A DNA stretch of 64,000 nucleotides from Bacillus tuaregi (GTDB lineage: Bacteria > Bacillota > Bacilli > Bacillales > Cytobacillaceae), in assembly GCF_900104575.1 (NCBI RefSeq), contig NZ_LT629731.1:1223051-1287050 (forward strand), read 5' to 3'. A program made the translations under genes and the position numbers. Under the pieces are notes generated by a model, which worked only from the letters and a program-made list of their open reading frames with translations, was not told where the DNA came from and did not search any database. Below are positions 16,096 to 24,313 of this stretch, piece by piece (the stretch's first letter is position 1; every line of letters begins with the position of its first letter).

Positions 16096-16995
16096 ATGGA
16101 ATCAGTCATTCAAGAACAAATTCAGGCATTTAGAGAAAGCCGTAAAAATAGAGGAAGACTATTGATTAATTGTCCTGATAAGTCAGGAATCGTTGCAACT
16201 GTATCCAAGTTTTTATTTCAGCATGGTGCCAATATTATTGAATCAAGTCAATACACAACCAATCCTGAAGGTGGAAACTTCTTCATGCGTATTGAATTTG
16301 AATGTCCTGATATCTTATCAAAAAAAGAGGTATTGAAGAACGAATTTAATGATATCGCGGAATCTTTTTCGATGGAGTGGAAGCTGACCTTTGTTTATGA
16401 TTTAAAGAAAACGGCTATTTTTGTATCAAAGGAGCTTCATTGTTTGCGGGAGCTACTGTGGGAGTGGCAAAATGGCGATTTATTAACAGATATTGCATTA
16501 GTGGTCAGCAATCATGAGGATTCCAGAGGAATCGTAGAAGCATTGGACATTCCTTTCTGCTATATACCAGCTAGCAAGGAAAATCGTGCTCAAGTTGAAG
16601 AAAAACAGCTGCAGCTGTTAGAAGAATATGATATTGATTTGATAATCCTGGCAAGATATATGCAAATTCTGACGCCTTCTTTTGTAGAGGCACATCCATT
16701 CAAAATTATTAATATTCATCACTCATTCCTTCCTGCTTTTATTGGAGCAAGGCCATATGACCGTGCCTATCAGCGTGGAGTAAAATTAATCGGAGCAACC
16801 TCACACTATGTGACAAATGACCTTGATGAAGGACCGATTATTGAACAGGATGTCTTACGGGTCGATCATCGTCATCAAATAGAGGATTTGAAGAAGAGTG
16901 GTCGCTCTATAGAAAGAAGTGTTCTCGCTAGAGCAGTCAAATGGCATCTTGAGGACCGAGTCATTGTTCATGGAAATAAAACGATTGTATTTTAA
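16096..16995 (+). CDS. purU: formyltetrahydrofolate deformylase
   Basis: A 299-aa cytosolic enzyme that hydrolyses 10-formyl-THF to THF and formate, balancing one-carbon pools. It has an N-terminal ACT domain (about 18-95, RLLINCPDKSGIVATVSKFL) and a C-terminal formyltransferase fold. The catalytic Asn-His-Asp set is seen in INIHHSFLPAFIGARPY (about 215-232) and GATSHYVTNDLDEGPIIEQD (about 240-260). Length is slightly above the usual 280-300. It is monocistronic. Its stop codon lies within a 14-bp match to the left end of the dispersed element. Confidence 0.94.
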   Translation: MESVIQEQIQAFRESRKNRGRLLINCPDKSGIVATVSKFLFQHGANIIESSQYTTNPEGGNFFMRIEFECPDILSKKEVLKNEFNDIAESFSMEWKLTFVYDLKKTAIFVSKELHCLRELLWEWQNGDLLTDIALVVSNHEDSRGIVEALDIPFCYIPASKENRAQVEEKQLQLLEEYDIDLIILARYMQILTPSFVEAHPFKIINIHHSFLPAFIGARPYDRAYQRGVKLIGATSHYVTNDLDEGPIIEQDVLRVDHRHQIEDLKKSGRSIERSVLARAVKWHLEDRVIVHGNKTIVF

Positions 16996-17005
16996 CTTCA
17001 TTCAG
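16992..17005 (+). repeat. 14-bp stub identical to the element's left end
   Basis: TTAACTTCATTCAG, identical to the left terminus of the dispersed elements, overlaps the purU stop codon (TAA 16993-16995). No other element sequence follows; a small GGGTG/CACCC hairpin lies just downstream. It may be a deletion remnant or a chance match. Confidence 0.4.
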
Positions 17006-17086
17006 AGGAAAATTTGTTTACTTAAGGGTGTTCTTTAGGAGCACCCTAGAGGCTAGCATAGTGGTTGATTGCGGGAGGAAAGTATT

Positions 17087-17590
17087 ATGGCTGAAGTAAA
17101 ATTAGTGAAAATTGATGGTGAGACGATCCATGTATTTAATAGTGCCATATATATTTTTGAGTCAATGACAGGGTTTACATTAGAGCTGGATATGATTGTC
17201 AGTGAAGTTGTTGTAAAGAGGTTCAAGCATGAGAAGACCTTAATCGTAGAAATAGAATTAGAGGATGGGAGAATCATATCCTCTATTATGCACGTCAAAG
17301 CACTTACTGGTAGATTACCACAGCTGAGCTTATATGTAGAAATGATTGATCCTGAAGACTATCCTGATATTCATAGAATCCATGAAAATGACTCTGAGTT
17401 TCCGAAAATAGATGAGGGCATTACAATAGAAGAAATCCGGAAAGTAGAAATGCCAATTGATAAATTCAACCTCAAATTGAAATTGCCGATTGATCAAGTG
17501 GAGTGGCTACAGAAACAAAAGCAGGAGGATCTCCATAAATTTTTTAGAGAAATCATATATGATTATTGGAATAAACAGACTTCAAAATAG
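17087..17590 (+). CDS. hypothetical protein, 167 aa
   Basis: A soluble protein starting MAEVKLVKIDGETIHVFNSA. The first 95 residues look beta-rich and the C-terminal part (MPIDKFNLKLKLPIDQVEWL onward) helical. There is no signal peptide or membrane segment. The paired half-motifs MPIDKFNLKL and LPIDQVEWL suggest a small internal repeat. ATG 17087 follows GGGAGGAAA and is preferred over the longer 17069 start. I recognise no family. Confidence 0.7.
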   Translation: MAEVKLVKIDGETIHVFNSAIYIFESMTGFTLELDMIVSEVVVKRFKHEKTLIVEIELEDGRIISSIMHVKALTGRLPQLSLYVEMIDPEDYPDIHRIHENDSEFPKIDEGITIEEIRKVEMPIDKFNLKLKLPIDQVEWLQKQKQEDLHKFFREIIYDYWNKQTSK

Positions 17591-17630
17591 TATTTGGGGT
17601 CTGTATTTTTATGTTGTCCAATAAATGAAA

Positions 17631-17655
17631 GGAGCCTGGGAAATATCCCAAGCTC
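17631..17655 (+). terminator. weak terminator
   Basis: GAGCCTGGG / CCCAAGCTC hairpin with a short AAATAT loop and TTG tail; imperfect. Confidence 0.4.
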
Positions 17656-17773
17656 TTGTAATTGACTATTCATTAGTCTATTTGGAGTGCTTTACTCAAT
17701 ATCAAATTTTCTTCAAATGCCAGCTTTTATTTGCTTTAGGTTTTTAGTAAGGAGTGAATCAAATTTTCCTATT

Positions 17774-17998
17774 TTATCCAGGGAGATTAATTCTTTCATA
17801 TGGACATGTCTTAATAAAGTAGGATAAAGGCTTCTCTGCCTGCATTTTATCTAGTTCACAGAATAGTTTTTTGTATTCGGAAATAGAGAGTTTTTCTTCG
17901 ATATAGCATTTTTGAATATAATCTAATAGGTCATTGGCATGTGAGGGGTTGAAGTTTTTTTCTTCTTTAAATTGATATATTAAGTTTTCTATTGTCAT
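17774..17998 (-). CDS. YppF-like small protein, 74 aa
   Basis: A helical protein with LIYQFKEEKNFNPSHANDLL followed by DYIQKCYIEEKLSISEYKKL, the pattern I recall for the YppF family of Bacillus (an N-terminal L-x-x-F-x-x-x-K, a central N-(D/E)-L-L-D and Y-x-x-G/E-x-(I/L)-S-x-x-E-Y). Function unknown. The ATG at 17998 follows AAGGAG by 8 bases; an upstream GTG (18007) overlaps the RBS and is rejected. Confidence 0.6.
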   Translation of the reverse strand: MTIENLIYQFKEEKNFNPSHANDLLDYIQKCYIEEKLSISEYKKLFCELDKMQAEKPLSYFIKTCPYERINLPG

Positions 17999-18418
17999 AG
18001 TCTTCACTCCTTATAGAATATTATTAATTGAATGCGTTCTCAAAAACTAGTATAGCATGTGTTAAATGCAGTTTAAATTTTTATAAAATTCAAACTACCG
18101 ACAGTTTTTTACAATATCAAAAGATTTAAATACATTGTTAAGATATTATCATACATTTAAACTGTTGATATTATTGGCTTTTTCGAAAATAAGGAAAAAA
18201 TAAATGAGGTTATATAGAAAAATAATCGTCAAAAACAGGGACGATTATTGTCGAATTTGTCGAGAAGTTTTTGAATATTTTGTGTAAAAATTGGATTTAA
18301 AAAGAGAATTTTAATACTGAAACAGTAAAAATTGCCATTTAGTGTTTTGAAGGAAATAAAAAATTCTTGCCTGGTGAAATAAACTGAACGATATTTTGGA
18401 AGGCTAATCATGTAATTT
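17999..18418. other. intergenic region with a GGGAC hairpin
   Basis: No convincing gene. AATAATCGTC (18221-18230) / GACGATTATT (18240-18249) is a perfect 10-bp hairpin but lacks a T tract. The region ends where element copy 2 begins. Confidence 0.5.
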
Positions 18419-18565
18419 AAGTTCATTCAGCAAATTCGATTCAGTGGGGGTTCAAACCCCGGCTGAATGAAGTTAAGCCTCCGGCGGATGTCACGGATTT
18501 TTTAAAGATAGTTTACCCGAGCAAGCTAAGGTAATCCGGACGCAAATTCGACGGGCGAATTTGAT
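18419..18565 (+). mobile_element. structured dispersed element, copy 2 (short form)
   Basis: This copy lacks both 5' internal hairpins: GTTCATTCAGCAAATTCGATTCAG joins the left arm directly to the CAGTGGGGG-TTCAAA-CCCC hairpin. The 3' domain is complete: GCTGAATGAAGTT, CCTCCGGCGG, the CGGATT/AATCCG stem and the terminal CAAATTCG/CGAATTTG hairpin. The inner 3' stem is TTACCCGAGC.../GGTAA instead of TTTATCGAGC.../GATAAA. It ends 27 bp before the start of a small ORF. Confidence 0.78.
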
Positions 18566-18592
18566 TATCATTAGCCAACTGGAGTGATTGAA

Positions 18593-18745
18593 ATGGATAA
18601 TGCAGAAAATCTCAAACAGCTTCTACGTCAATATGGATATCCCGAGGAGGCGGTAAACCGTTTTATAAAGGAAGCACAGGGTCTTGAACTGGAAGAGATT
18701 AGAAAGACGATTATGCCGTATCAAGATATTACTGCCCATAAATAA
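18593..18745 (+). CDS. small hypothetical protein, 50 aa
   Basis: Starts MDNAENLKQLLRQYGYPEEA and ends MPYQDITAHK. It is predicted to be nearly all helical and amphipathic, without a membrane segment. GGAGTG lies 8 bases before the ATG. It begins 27 bp after element copy 2, so its promoter may lie before or inside that element. No family was recognised. Confidence 0.55.
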   Translation: MDNAENLKQLLRQYGYPEEAVNRFIKEAQGLELEEIRKTIMPYQDITAHK

Positions 18746-18801
18746 AATGCCACTTGTGAGAAACCTATTCGATGCTGTTCATCGATTAGGTTTTATTACT
18801 G

Positions 18802-19014
18802 TTATTGTGTGGCCCGTGGGGCACTATCAAATTGAAATTGCTTATGTGTACCATCACAAAATGGTTTCTTTTGAGATTGTCCACAGCGACAAAGGGAAAA
18901 GGTATGGCCTACCTTAAACGGATTTCCTGCACCATCAAGGAGTTCAACCTCTCCTGTTACTCTGATAGAGCCGTTATCATTAATTTTTATCATAACTTTT
19001 TCATTGTTACTCAT
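18802..19014 (-). CDS. CDGSH iron-sulfur domain protein
   Basis: A 70-aa protein. The signature CRCGQSQKKPFCDGTHK (residues about 42-58) carries the three Cys and one His that bind a 2Fe-2S cluster in CDGSH proteins. The preceding GSIRVTGEVELLDGAGNPFK forms the usual beta strands. Bacterial members are thought to act in redox or Fe-S handling. The C-terminus (QFQFDSAPRATQ) is normal in length. It is transcribed alone, divergent from the GIY-YIG gene. Confidence 0.88.
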   Translation of the reverse strand: MSNNEKVMIKINDNGSIRVTGEVELLDGAGNPFKVGHTFSLCRCGQSQKKPFCDGTHKQFQFDSAPRATQ

Positions 19015-19268
19015 TTGCTTTTCACCTCTTTCGAAATAGACTCTTTTCTTATGAAGAGTTTTGCCATTTCTAAACTATATCAAGTATGATCATAAAATAT
19101 TCATGTTATAAGCACAGAATCATTTAGTCATACCATTCAATCGTATGGGGAGATGGTTTTGTAGCTTGTATAATCTATACTAAAAGTTTAATACTATTTG
19201 TATATTATCTTTTTTCAGCAGAATATGTTAAAATGAATTCTTCATGAATAAAAGAGGACGTGAAAATT

Positions 19269-19643
19269 GTGATTAAAATTGAGATTCCACAGCCTGATAT
19301 TACAATTACAGAACGAAAACAGGAACTGAAAGAAAATGAGCCTGTCATTAAACCTATTTACGGTTTTATTGACTTCCATCTCATTCCACGCGATAAAGGG
19401 GGCATTTTCTTATTTTATAATATAAATGATGAACTGCTCTTCGTCGGAAAGGCTAGAAAATTACGACAGAGGATTAAAAAGCACTTTGAAGACAATGTCT
19501 CTCCAATTAAAACGCATAGGGACGAGGTATATCGAATTGATATTTGTCTTGTAGATGATCCAATGGAAAGAGAAATTTACGAAACCTACATTATTAATAA
19601 AGAGCGTGCTAAATATAATATCGATAAGGTTTTTTATCAATAA
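19269..19643 (+). CDS. GIY-YIG nuclease domain protein
   Basis: About 124 aa. The GIY-YIG core is GGIFLFYNINDELLFVGKAR then KLRQRIKKHF, where G-I-F/L-F-Y replaces GIY and L-F-V-G replaces YIG; the Arg of KLRQRI and the Glu of REIYETY match the catalytic pattern. Relatives include UvrC-type and small stand-alone nucleases. The 40-residue N-terminus is polar and unassigned. The start is uncertain: GTG 19260 is too close to the GAGG, so GTG 19269 is chosen. Confidence 0.78.
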   Translation: MIKIEIPQPDITITERKQELKENEPVIKPIYGFIDFHLIPRDKGGIFLFYNINDELLFVGKARKLRQRIKKHFEDNVSPIKTHRDEVYRIDICLVDDPMEREIYETYIINKERAKYNIDKVFYQ

Positions 19644-19816
19644 TCCATAATTTCCATAAAGTCATTTGCTTTCCGGTAAATGAACTGCTATGATGGGATA
19701 GATTTATTTTTGTTCATTGAAATGGATTGGATAAGTGTTATGTCACACTTTGTCTAACTTTTTGAGCAAGGATGGTCATATATTATGTGTTTGAAACGCA
19801 CTAGGAGGCAACAAAA

Positions 19817-20017
19817 ATGGAACACGGTAAAGTAAAATGGTTCAATGCAGAAAAAGGATTTGGATTTATCGAGCGAGAAGGAGCAGAGGATGTATTCGTA
19901 CACTTCTCAGCGATTCAAGGCGACGGATTTAAATCATTAGATGAAGGCCAAAGCGTTACATTTGATGTGGAACAAGGTCAGCGTGGACCACAAGCTGCTA
20001 ACGTACAAAAAGCATAA
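19817..20017 (+). CDS. cold-shock protein, CspA family
   Basis: A 66-aa single OB-fold protein with RNP1-like KGFGFIER (about 13-20) and RNP2-like VFVHFSAI (about 30-37). It binds single-stranded RNA/DNA and acts as an RNA chaperone. It is close to Bacillus CspB/CspC/CspD in length. A long untranslated leader (about 170 bp of gene-free sequence) is typical of csp genes. AGGAGG precedes the ATG and a terminator follows. Confidence 0.95.
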   Translation: MEHGKVKWFNAEKGFGFIEREGAEDVFVHFSAIQGDGFKSLDEGQSVTFDVEQGQRGPQAANVQKA

Positions 20018-20027
20018 CAGTATAGAT

Positions 20028-20057
20028 AACAGACTCTTTCGAGGGTCTGTTTTTTTA
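20028..20057 (+). terminator. terminator after the csp gene
   Basis: AACAGAC / GTCTGTT stem with a TCTTTCGAGG-type loop and seven Ts. Confidence 0.88.
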
Positions 20058-20210
20058 TATGCAATTTTAAAAAAAGAAAAATTTTCTCAGGATAATACCT
20101 TCATTCTTGTCGAAAGGCCTCGTTCTATTGTTTAATAAATAGTGAGAATAGTGTAATGATTTAGAGTTACCTGTAAAATAAATATGACCAAGGCTCGCTT
20201 ACAGAGGTAT

Positions 20211-20437
20211 TTAACTTCATTCAGCAAATGCTTTTTGTACCGAAAGCTTGCGACAGGTACAGAAGTCCTCCACTTCTATAAGTGGGGGATGAATGCAAAT
20301 GGTCCTTCGATTCAGTGGGGGTACAAACCCCGGCTGAATGAAGTTAAGCCTCCGGCGGATGTCTCGGATTTTTTAAAGGTAGTTTATCGAGCGAGCTCGA
20401 TAAAAATCCGGACGCAAATTCGACGGGCGAATTTGAT
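20211..20437 (+). mobile_element. structured dispersed element, copy 3 (long form)
   Basis: The best-preserved long copy. TTAACTTCATTCAGC left end; hairpins TTGTACC/GGTACAG, CCTCCACTTCT/AGTGGGGG and GGGG-GTACAAA-CCCC; closing arm GCTGAATGAAGTT; CCTCCGGCGG; CGGATTTTT...AAAAATCCGG with inner TTTATCGAGC/GCTCGATAAA; terminal CAAATTCG-ACGGG-CGAATTTG, then AT. It lies about 70 bp upstream of yyaC in the same direction. Confidence 0.85.
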
Positions 20438-20508
20438 TGCTTCGATTTTCTTTGGGGCAACTGACAAACAAGAGTATAGTAGATTAGGATAGAGGAGCTG
20501 GACGAGGG

Positions 20509-21114
20509 ATGATTTCTAATTATCATGAGAGTAAAGAAATGCTTACAGTAGAAAAGCTTATTCCTTATGACAATAAGTTAGCCCCATTCTTCATTCGGGA
20601 TCGTTTGTACAAGTTGATACCGGAAGGGACTGAACATATTTATATTGTAGGAATTGGCTCAAATAAAATTAATGGTGATAGTCTTGGACCATTTGTTGGA
20701 ACGTTATTAGAGGGATTATATGCAAATCATGTGACGGTTTCAGGGACATTGAGATATCCTTTAGATGCTGAAACACTCGAGTCAGAGCTTAAGCAGATTT
20801 CTTTTCCTGATAATAGCTTTGTAATTGCAATTGATAGTGTATTAGGTACTGAACGATTCGTTAATTCAATTATGATTCGTAATGGAGCTATGCAACCTGG
20901 GGAGGGTGTAGGGAACTGTTTGCTGCCCAAGGTTGGAGACTGTTGTGTGATGGGGGTCGTTCTTCATAATGTCCCGGAAGAAACCTGTTCTCTTTTTCTA
21001 ACGGACCTTCATCTTATATACTCTATGGCCATGACAATTGCAAAGGGCATTTCGTTAACGGTTCGTCAGTACTTTCAATATCCATCCCATCAGCCTTTAT
21101 TGGGATTGGGTTGA
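20509..21114 (+). CDS. yyaC: YyaC family spore protein (DUF1256)
   Basis: A 201-aa protein related in fold to the germination protease Gpr. The conserved block IVGIGSNKINGDSLGPFVGT (about 46-65) corresponds to the G-T/S-x-x-x-x-G-D-x-L-G-P motif of YyaC. Later blocks VIAIDSVLG, PGEGVGNCLLPKVGD and MGVVLHN also match. In Bacillus it is expressed in sporulation; the exact function is unknown. GAGGAG lies upstream. It is the last gene before a terminator shared with the convergent Crp/Fnr gene. Confidence 0.85.
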   Translation: MISNYHESKEMLTVEKLIPYDNKLAPFFIRDRLYKLIPEGTEHIYIVGIGSNKINGDSLGPFVGTLLEGLYANHVTVSGTLRYPLDAETLESELKQISFPDNSFVIAIDSVLGTERFVNSIMIRNGAMQPGEGVGNCLLPKVGDCCVMGVVLHNVPEETCSLFLTDLHLIYSMAMTIAKGISLTVRQYFQYPSHQPLLGLG

Positions 21115-21158
21115 CAGTGAAGAGCGTAAATAAATATGTATTAACTTACTTTACTAGC

Positions 21159-21196
21159 AAAAAGGACTATCTCGATGAAGAAGAATAGTCCTTTTA
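21159..21196. terminator. bidirectional terminator between yyaC and the Crp/Fnr gene
   Basis: AAAAAGGACTAT / ATAGTCCTTTT stem with a 13-base loop, A-rich left flank and T-rich right flank. Confidence 0.82.
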
Positions 21197-21218
21197 GTAT
21201 TTGAAGTGGGAGAAGTCA

Positions 21219-21893
21219 TTATGTAAGTGCATGTTGCTTCAATGAAACCTCGTCATCGACTGTAATTTTATGGTAACCAAGTGAAATCCAGCCTTGTTTT
21301 TCGAATTGCTTAAGTATCTTAGTGGTTGTGACTCTTGAAATCCCGATTAATTCTGAAATTTCTTGATGTGTATAGTCGATAGAATAAGAAGGAGCTGTAT
21401 CCTTTTCTTTAAAATAAGTTCCTAACTGGACTAATATGTGCGCGACTTTTTTATCTGATGATAAAAAGGCCATGCTGTATACCTGAATGGAGAGAAGGCG
21501 GATGGTTTGAGCCATTAAGGAATAGAGCTCAATCATTAAGCTAGGATTTAAGGTCATATAGGTCAGCATCCGGTCAATATTTACGGTCAGTAATTCGACA
21601 TCTGTTACAGTACTGGCTGAGGTTAGACGGGGAGTATGGCTGAGATGGGAGGCATCTCCAAAGATCATATGAGGTCCTAATAATTTCAAAGTAATCTCAT
21701 TACCTTCCTTAGAAGTAAGGAATAGCTTTACCCGGCCTGATTTTATTAAATAAAATTCCCTTGCTGGATCATCCTGTAAATAAATAATATCCCCTTTTCG
21801 ATACTTCTGTATGGTTCCAACCTGTTCAATGGCATTGAACAGATTGGAGCCTTTAGCTACTGTCATCGATGGATGAATTTTTGTGCTGTCCAA
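21219..21893 (-). CDS. Crp/Fnr family transcriptional regulator
   Basis: A 224-aa protein: an N-terminal cyclic-nucleotide-binding-type beta barrel (about 20-130, with KGDIIYLQDDPAREFYLIKS and GRVKLFLTSKEGNEITLKLL), a dimerisation helix, and a C-terminal winged helix (HQEISELIGISRVTTTKILKQFEKQGWI, about 180-207). Cys clusters of oxygen-sensing FNR are absent, so the signal is unknown. It begins with TTG at 21893, 9 bases after AAGGAG. The nearby codY leaders carry TCACA/TGTGA half-sites, but a link is speculative. Confidence 0.85.
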   Translation of the reverse strand: MDSTKIHPSMTVAKGSNLFNAIEQVGTIQKYRKGDIIYLQDDPAREFYLIKSGRVKLFLTSKEGNEITLKLLGPHMIFGDASHLSHTPRLTSASTVTDVELLTVNIDRMLTYMTLNPSLMIELYSLMAQTIRLLSIQVYSMAFLSSDKKVAHILVQLGTYFKEKDTAPSYSIDYTHQEISELIGISRVTTTKILKQFEKQGWISLGYHKITVDDEVSLKQHALT

Positions 21894-21953
21894 ATGCAGT
21901 CGCTCCTTTCTAGCTATATGTAACGTAGATAACAGGGTGAATGGAAGTCTACG

Positions 21954-22289
21954 TTATGGATGATTAAAGTTCGAGTTGTTCACATGAACATCATGCCGAT
22001 ATTCTTTTACATTAATACGATGGTGTTCATCGACCATAATCCCTTCTTTATTGAGCAATGTAATCTGTAATGAGTGCGTTTCTTCATCTTTAATGGCAAT
22101 TTCCCCTTTTTTATTCACGACTCTGTGCCAAGGGAGCTGGTGACTGTCGCTCATGGAATGGAGAATTCGAACAACTTGTCTAGCTCCTCTTGGGCTTCCG
22201 GCCTCAGCGGCTATTTGTCCATATGTCATCACTTTTCCAAACGGAATAGATTTAACGACTGCAATGACTTTGCGAGTAAATGGATTCAT
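21954..22289 (-). CDS. alkyltransferase-like (ATL) protein
   Basis: A 111-aa protein of the MGMT C-terminal fold: MTYGQIAAEAGSPRGARQVVR forms the helix-turn-helix with the Arg finger (about 21-41). The active-site motif reads PWHRVV where true methyltransferases read PCHRVV. The Cys-to-Trp change is the hallmark of bacterial ATL proteins, which bind O6-alkylguanine without repairing it and hand it to nucleotide excision repair. The basic, Asn/His-rich C-terminus is specific to this protein. AGAGG RBS before the ATG. Confidence 0.92.
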   Translation of the reverse strand: MNPFTRKVIAVVKSIPFGKVMTYGQIAAEAGSPRGARQVVRILHSMSDSHQLPWHRVVNKKGEIAIKDEETHSLQITLLNKEGIMVDEHHRINVKEYRHDVHVNNSNFNHP

Positions 22290-22398
22290 GGTCAGCCTCT
22301 TTCTAGCAAAAAAGCTTTTGTCTTTTTATTTCGTTATCTTTGTAACTTAACTATACGAGAATCCGTTCATGTAGACAAGGCTGATAATGGTGGAGGTC

Positions 22399-22495
22399 AT
22401 GAATAAGCTATTTAAGAAAAAAACAAACAGTAGAAGAATATATTGTCATTGAAAATGATGAGGAGTTCTATCATGAGAAGAAGACGGAAAATTAA
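22399..22495 (+). pseudogene. possible frameshifted small gene
   Basis: ATG 22399 reads MNKLFKKK and reaches a run of seven A residues. In that frame it stops after 17 codons, while the +1 frame continues KQTVEEYIVIENDEEFYHEK to TAA at 22493. One A fewer would give a 31-aa acidic-tailed protein. A strong + strand terminator just downstream (22549-22588) has no other gene to serve. The RBS is very close to the ATG, so the call is tentative. Confidence 0.3.
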
Positions 22496-22548
22496 CATTC
22501 CGTGCTATGAAGGGTGTTCTTGATTTTTTTACAAAGCACAAATAGAAG

Positions 22549-22588
22549 AAACGGTCGTATCGCTTGAGAGATACGGCTGTTTTTTTTG
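22549..22588 (+). terminator. terminator upstream of the first codY
   Basis: CGTATC / GATACG core stem with flanking partial pairs and nine Ts. No well-supported + strand gene precedes it apart from the possible broken ORF at 22399. Confidence 0.82.
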
Positions 22589-22630
22589 GTAGAAACAGGA
22601 AAAATTTGTTTAGCTATTAAAAATTAATAA

Positions 22631-22680
22631 AATATTCACATACTCTTAAAAGATTGTGACTTTTATCATAAATTGAATTA
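22631..22680 (+). promoter_or_regulatory. conserved leader block of codY copy 1
   Basis: AATATTCACA, 14 bases, TGTGACTTTTATCAT, then an AT-rich tail. The same block with identical spacing precedes the second codY (24314). TCACA and TGTGA form an inverted repeat with 14 bases between them. It is probably a promoter/operator retained from the duplication. Confidence 0.6.
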
Positions 22681-22808
22681 ATCAATTCATTTAAAATGGG
22701 ATACATAACAAATGACATTATTCAAATAGATTCATCAGTTGGTTACGAACTATATGTAAAACTGATGAGCGATAAATGAATGATAGGTCAATTAGGGGGA
22801 ACTGTTAT

Positions 22809-23603
22809 ATGAATCTATTAACTAAAACGAGAAAAATTAATGCATTATTACAATCAACGGTTGGGAAGACAGTTAATTTTAATGAGATGTCGCATACATT
22901 ATCAAGGGTAATGAATGCAAATATATATATATTAGGCCTTCAAGGGGGACTTCTAGGAATATCTGTTCACCATGAAATTGAAAATGAGCGAATAAAGTCT
23001 ATGCTTGAGTCGAGACAATTTCCAGAAAGCTATACAAATCGTATTTTGGAAATTAATGAGACCTCATCTAATCTTGATGTTCATAGTGAATACTCTGTTT
23101 TTCCAGAGGAGAATAAAACGTTTTTTAATCATGGATTCACTACAATTGTTCCAATTATTGGCGGTGGAGAACGTTTAGGGTCTTTAATCCTAGCTAGAAT
23201 GGAGGACCCATTCCAAAATGATGATTTAATGCTTGCAGAATATGGTTCAACGGTGGTTGGAATGGAAATTCTTCGTGAAAAAACGGAAGCGATTGCTGCT
23301 GAAGCACGCAATAAGGCGATAGTTCAGATGGCAATCAACTCATTATCCTATAGTGAGCAGGAGGCTATTGAACATATCGTTAATGAACTAAACGGAAAAG
23401 AAGGCTTATTAGTGGCTTCAAGAATAGCTGACCGTGTGAAAATAACTCGTTCTGTTATTGTCAATGCATTACGTAAATTAGAGAGTGCGGGGGTTATTGA
23501 ATCACGTTCATTAGGAATGAAGGGGACGCATATTCGAGTATTGAACGATCGATTTCTACGTACAATTGAAAAAATGAAAGAGAAAAATAGTCAATTAGCT
23601 TAG
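22809..23603 (+). CDS. codY: CodY global regulator, copy 1
   Basis: A 264-aa protein, near the normal CodY length. The N-terminal GAF domain (about 1-155) senses branched-chain amino acids; the C-terminal winged helix (about 200-255, [20 protein letters not shown] then [20 protein letters not shown]) binds DNA. With Ile/Val/Leu and GTP, CodY represses nitrogen, amino-acid and stationary-phase genes. GAF blocks [19 protein letters not shown] and [14 protein letters not shown] are intact. It starts at ATG 22809 after TAGGGGGA. It is not in the usual hslVU-codY setting, and a second codY lies 1.2 kb downstream. Confidence 0.93.
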   Translation: MNLLTKTRKINALLQSTVGKTVNFNEMSHTLSRVMNANIYILGLQGGLLGISVHHEIENERIKSMLESRQFPESYTNRILEINETSSNLDVHSEYSVFPEENKTFFNHGFTTIVPIIGGGERLGSLILARMEDPFQNDDLMLAEYGSTVVGMEILREKTEAIAAEARNKAIVQMAINSLSYSEQEAIEHIVNELNGKEGLLVASRIADRVKITRSVIVNALRKLESAGVIESRSLGMKGTHIRVLNDRFLRTIEKMKEKNSQLA

Positions 23604-23674
23604 AAAGCCAGCTGTAATAGATTTTTGTCTAGTCTGAATAACCATGGTGATACTTCTCAAGAATACTAGCCGTT

Positions 23675-23716
23675 AATCCCCGATGCCTTCATTACAAATG
23701 AGAATTGGGGATTTTT
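23675..23716 (+). terminator. terminator after codY copy 1
   Basis: Arms AATCCCC / GGGGATTTTT with an inner CTTCATT/AAATGAG pairing. Confidence 0.78.
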
Positions 23717-23735
23717 CTTGAAGGAAGGGAGAAAA

Positions 23736-24275
23736 ATGAAATCTTTAATTGTTTTTTACTCACATACAGGAAATAATGCAAAGCTAGCATACGAGTTAAG
23801 CAAAAGAATGAAATGTGATATTCACAAAATAATGGTCGAGAAAAAGCGAACAACCTTTTCGATATTATTGGATCGTTATTTGAAGCGTAAATCAAAACTG
23901 TCCATCTATAATCTAAATCTAAGTGAATATAAAAATGTTATTTTTATAGCACCTATATGGGGAGGTCAACTCGCTGGTCCTATAAGGGAATTTATCGAGG
24001 CCGAGAAAAATAATCTCAACAGATATTTTTTCATTTCAATTTGCAACGGAGTAAAAAGTCAAAAGGAAAAACTCATCAGTGAATTGTCTTCGATTGTCCA
24101 TAAAGAGCCTGTTGAAGTGACGGAGCTATGGATTAATGCTTTTTTACCAGATAACCGTAAAAATAAGATAAGGTATACCTTTAATTTCAGAGTAAGTATG
24201 CAGGAATTACAACAATGTAAGCATGAGATTGATTCCTTTATTAGTAGAGTAACGATGGATAGCCCTGTTACTTAG
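23736..24275 (+). CDS. flavodoxin-like protein
   Basis: A 179-aa protein. The FMN phosphate loop is FYSHTGNNAKLAYELS (about residues 7-22), and VIFIAPIWGGQLAGPIREFI (about 71-90) is the second FMN loop. This flavodoxin/NAD(P)H-oxidoreductase-like fold carries electrons or reduces quinones or other small molecules; the partner is unknown. It lies between the two codY genes with its own RBS (AAGGAAGGGAG) just after the codY1 terminator. Confidence 0.8.
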   Translation: MKSLIVFYSHTGNNAKLAYELSKRMKCDIHKIMVEKKRTTFSILLDRYLKRKSKLSIYNLNLSEYKNVIFIAPIWGGQLAGPIREFIEAEKNNLNRYFFISICNGVKSQKEKLISELSSIVHKEPVEVTELWINAFLPDNRKNKIRYTFNFRVSMQELQQCKHEIDSFISRVTMDSPVT

Positions 24276-24313
24276 CGTGTCTGTTTTTGTGAAAAAAATT
24301 AAGGATTTAAAAA

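Noticed and set aside
18229-18426. 65-codon minus-strand ORF
   Set aside because: No RBS, Phe/Asn-rich composition, runs into element copy 2 and includes a hairpin; no coding signal.
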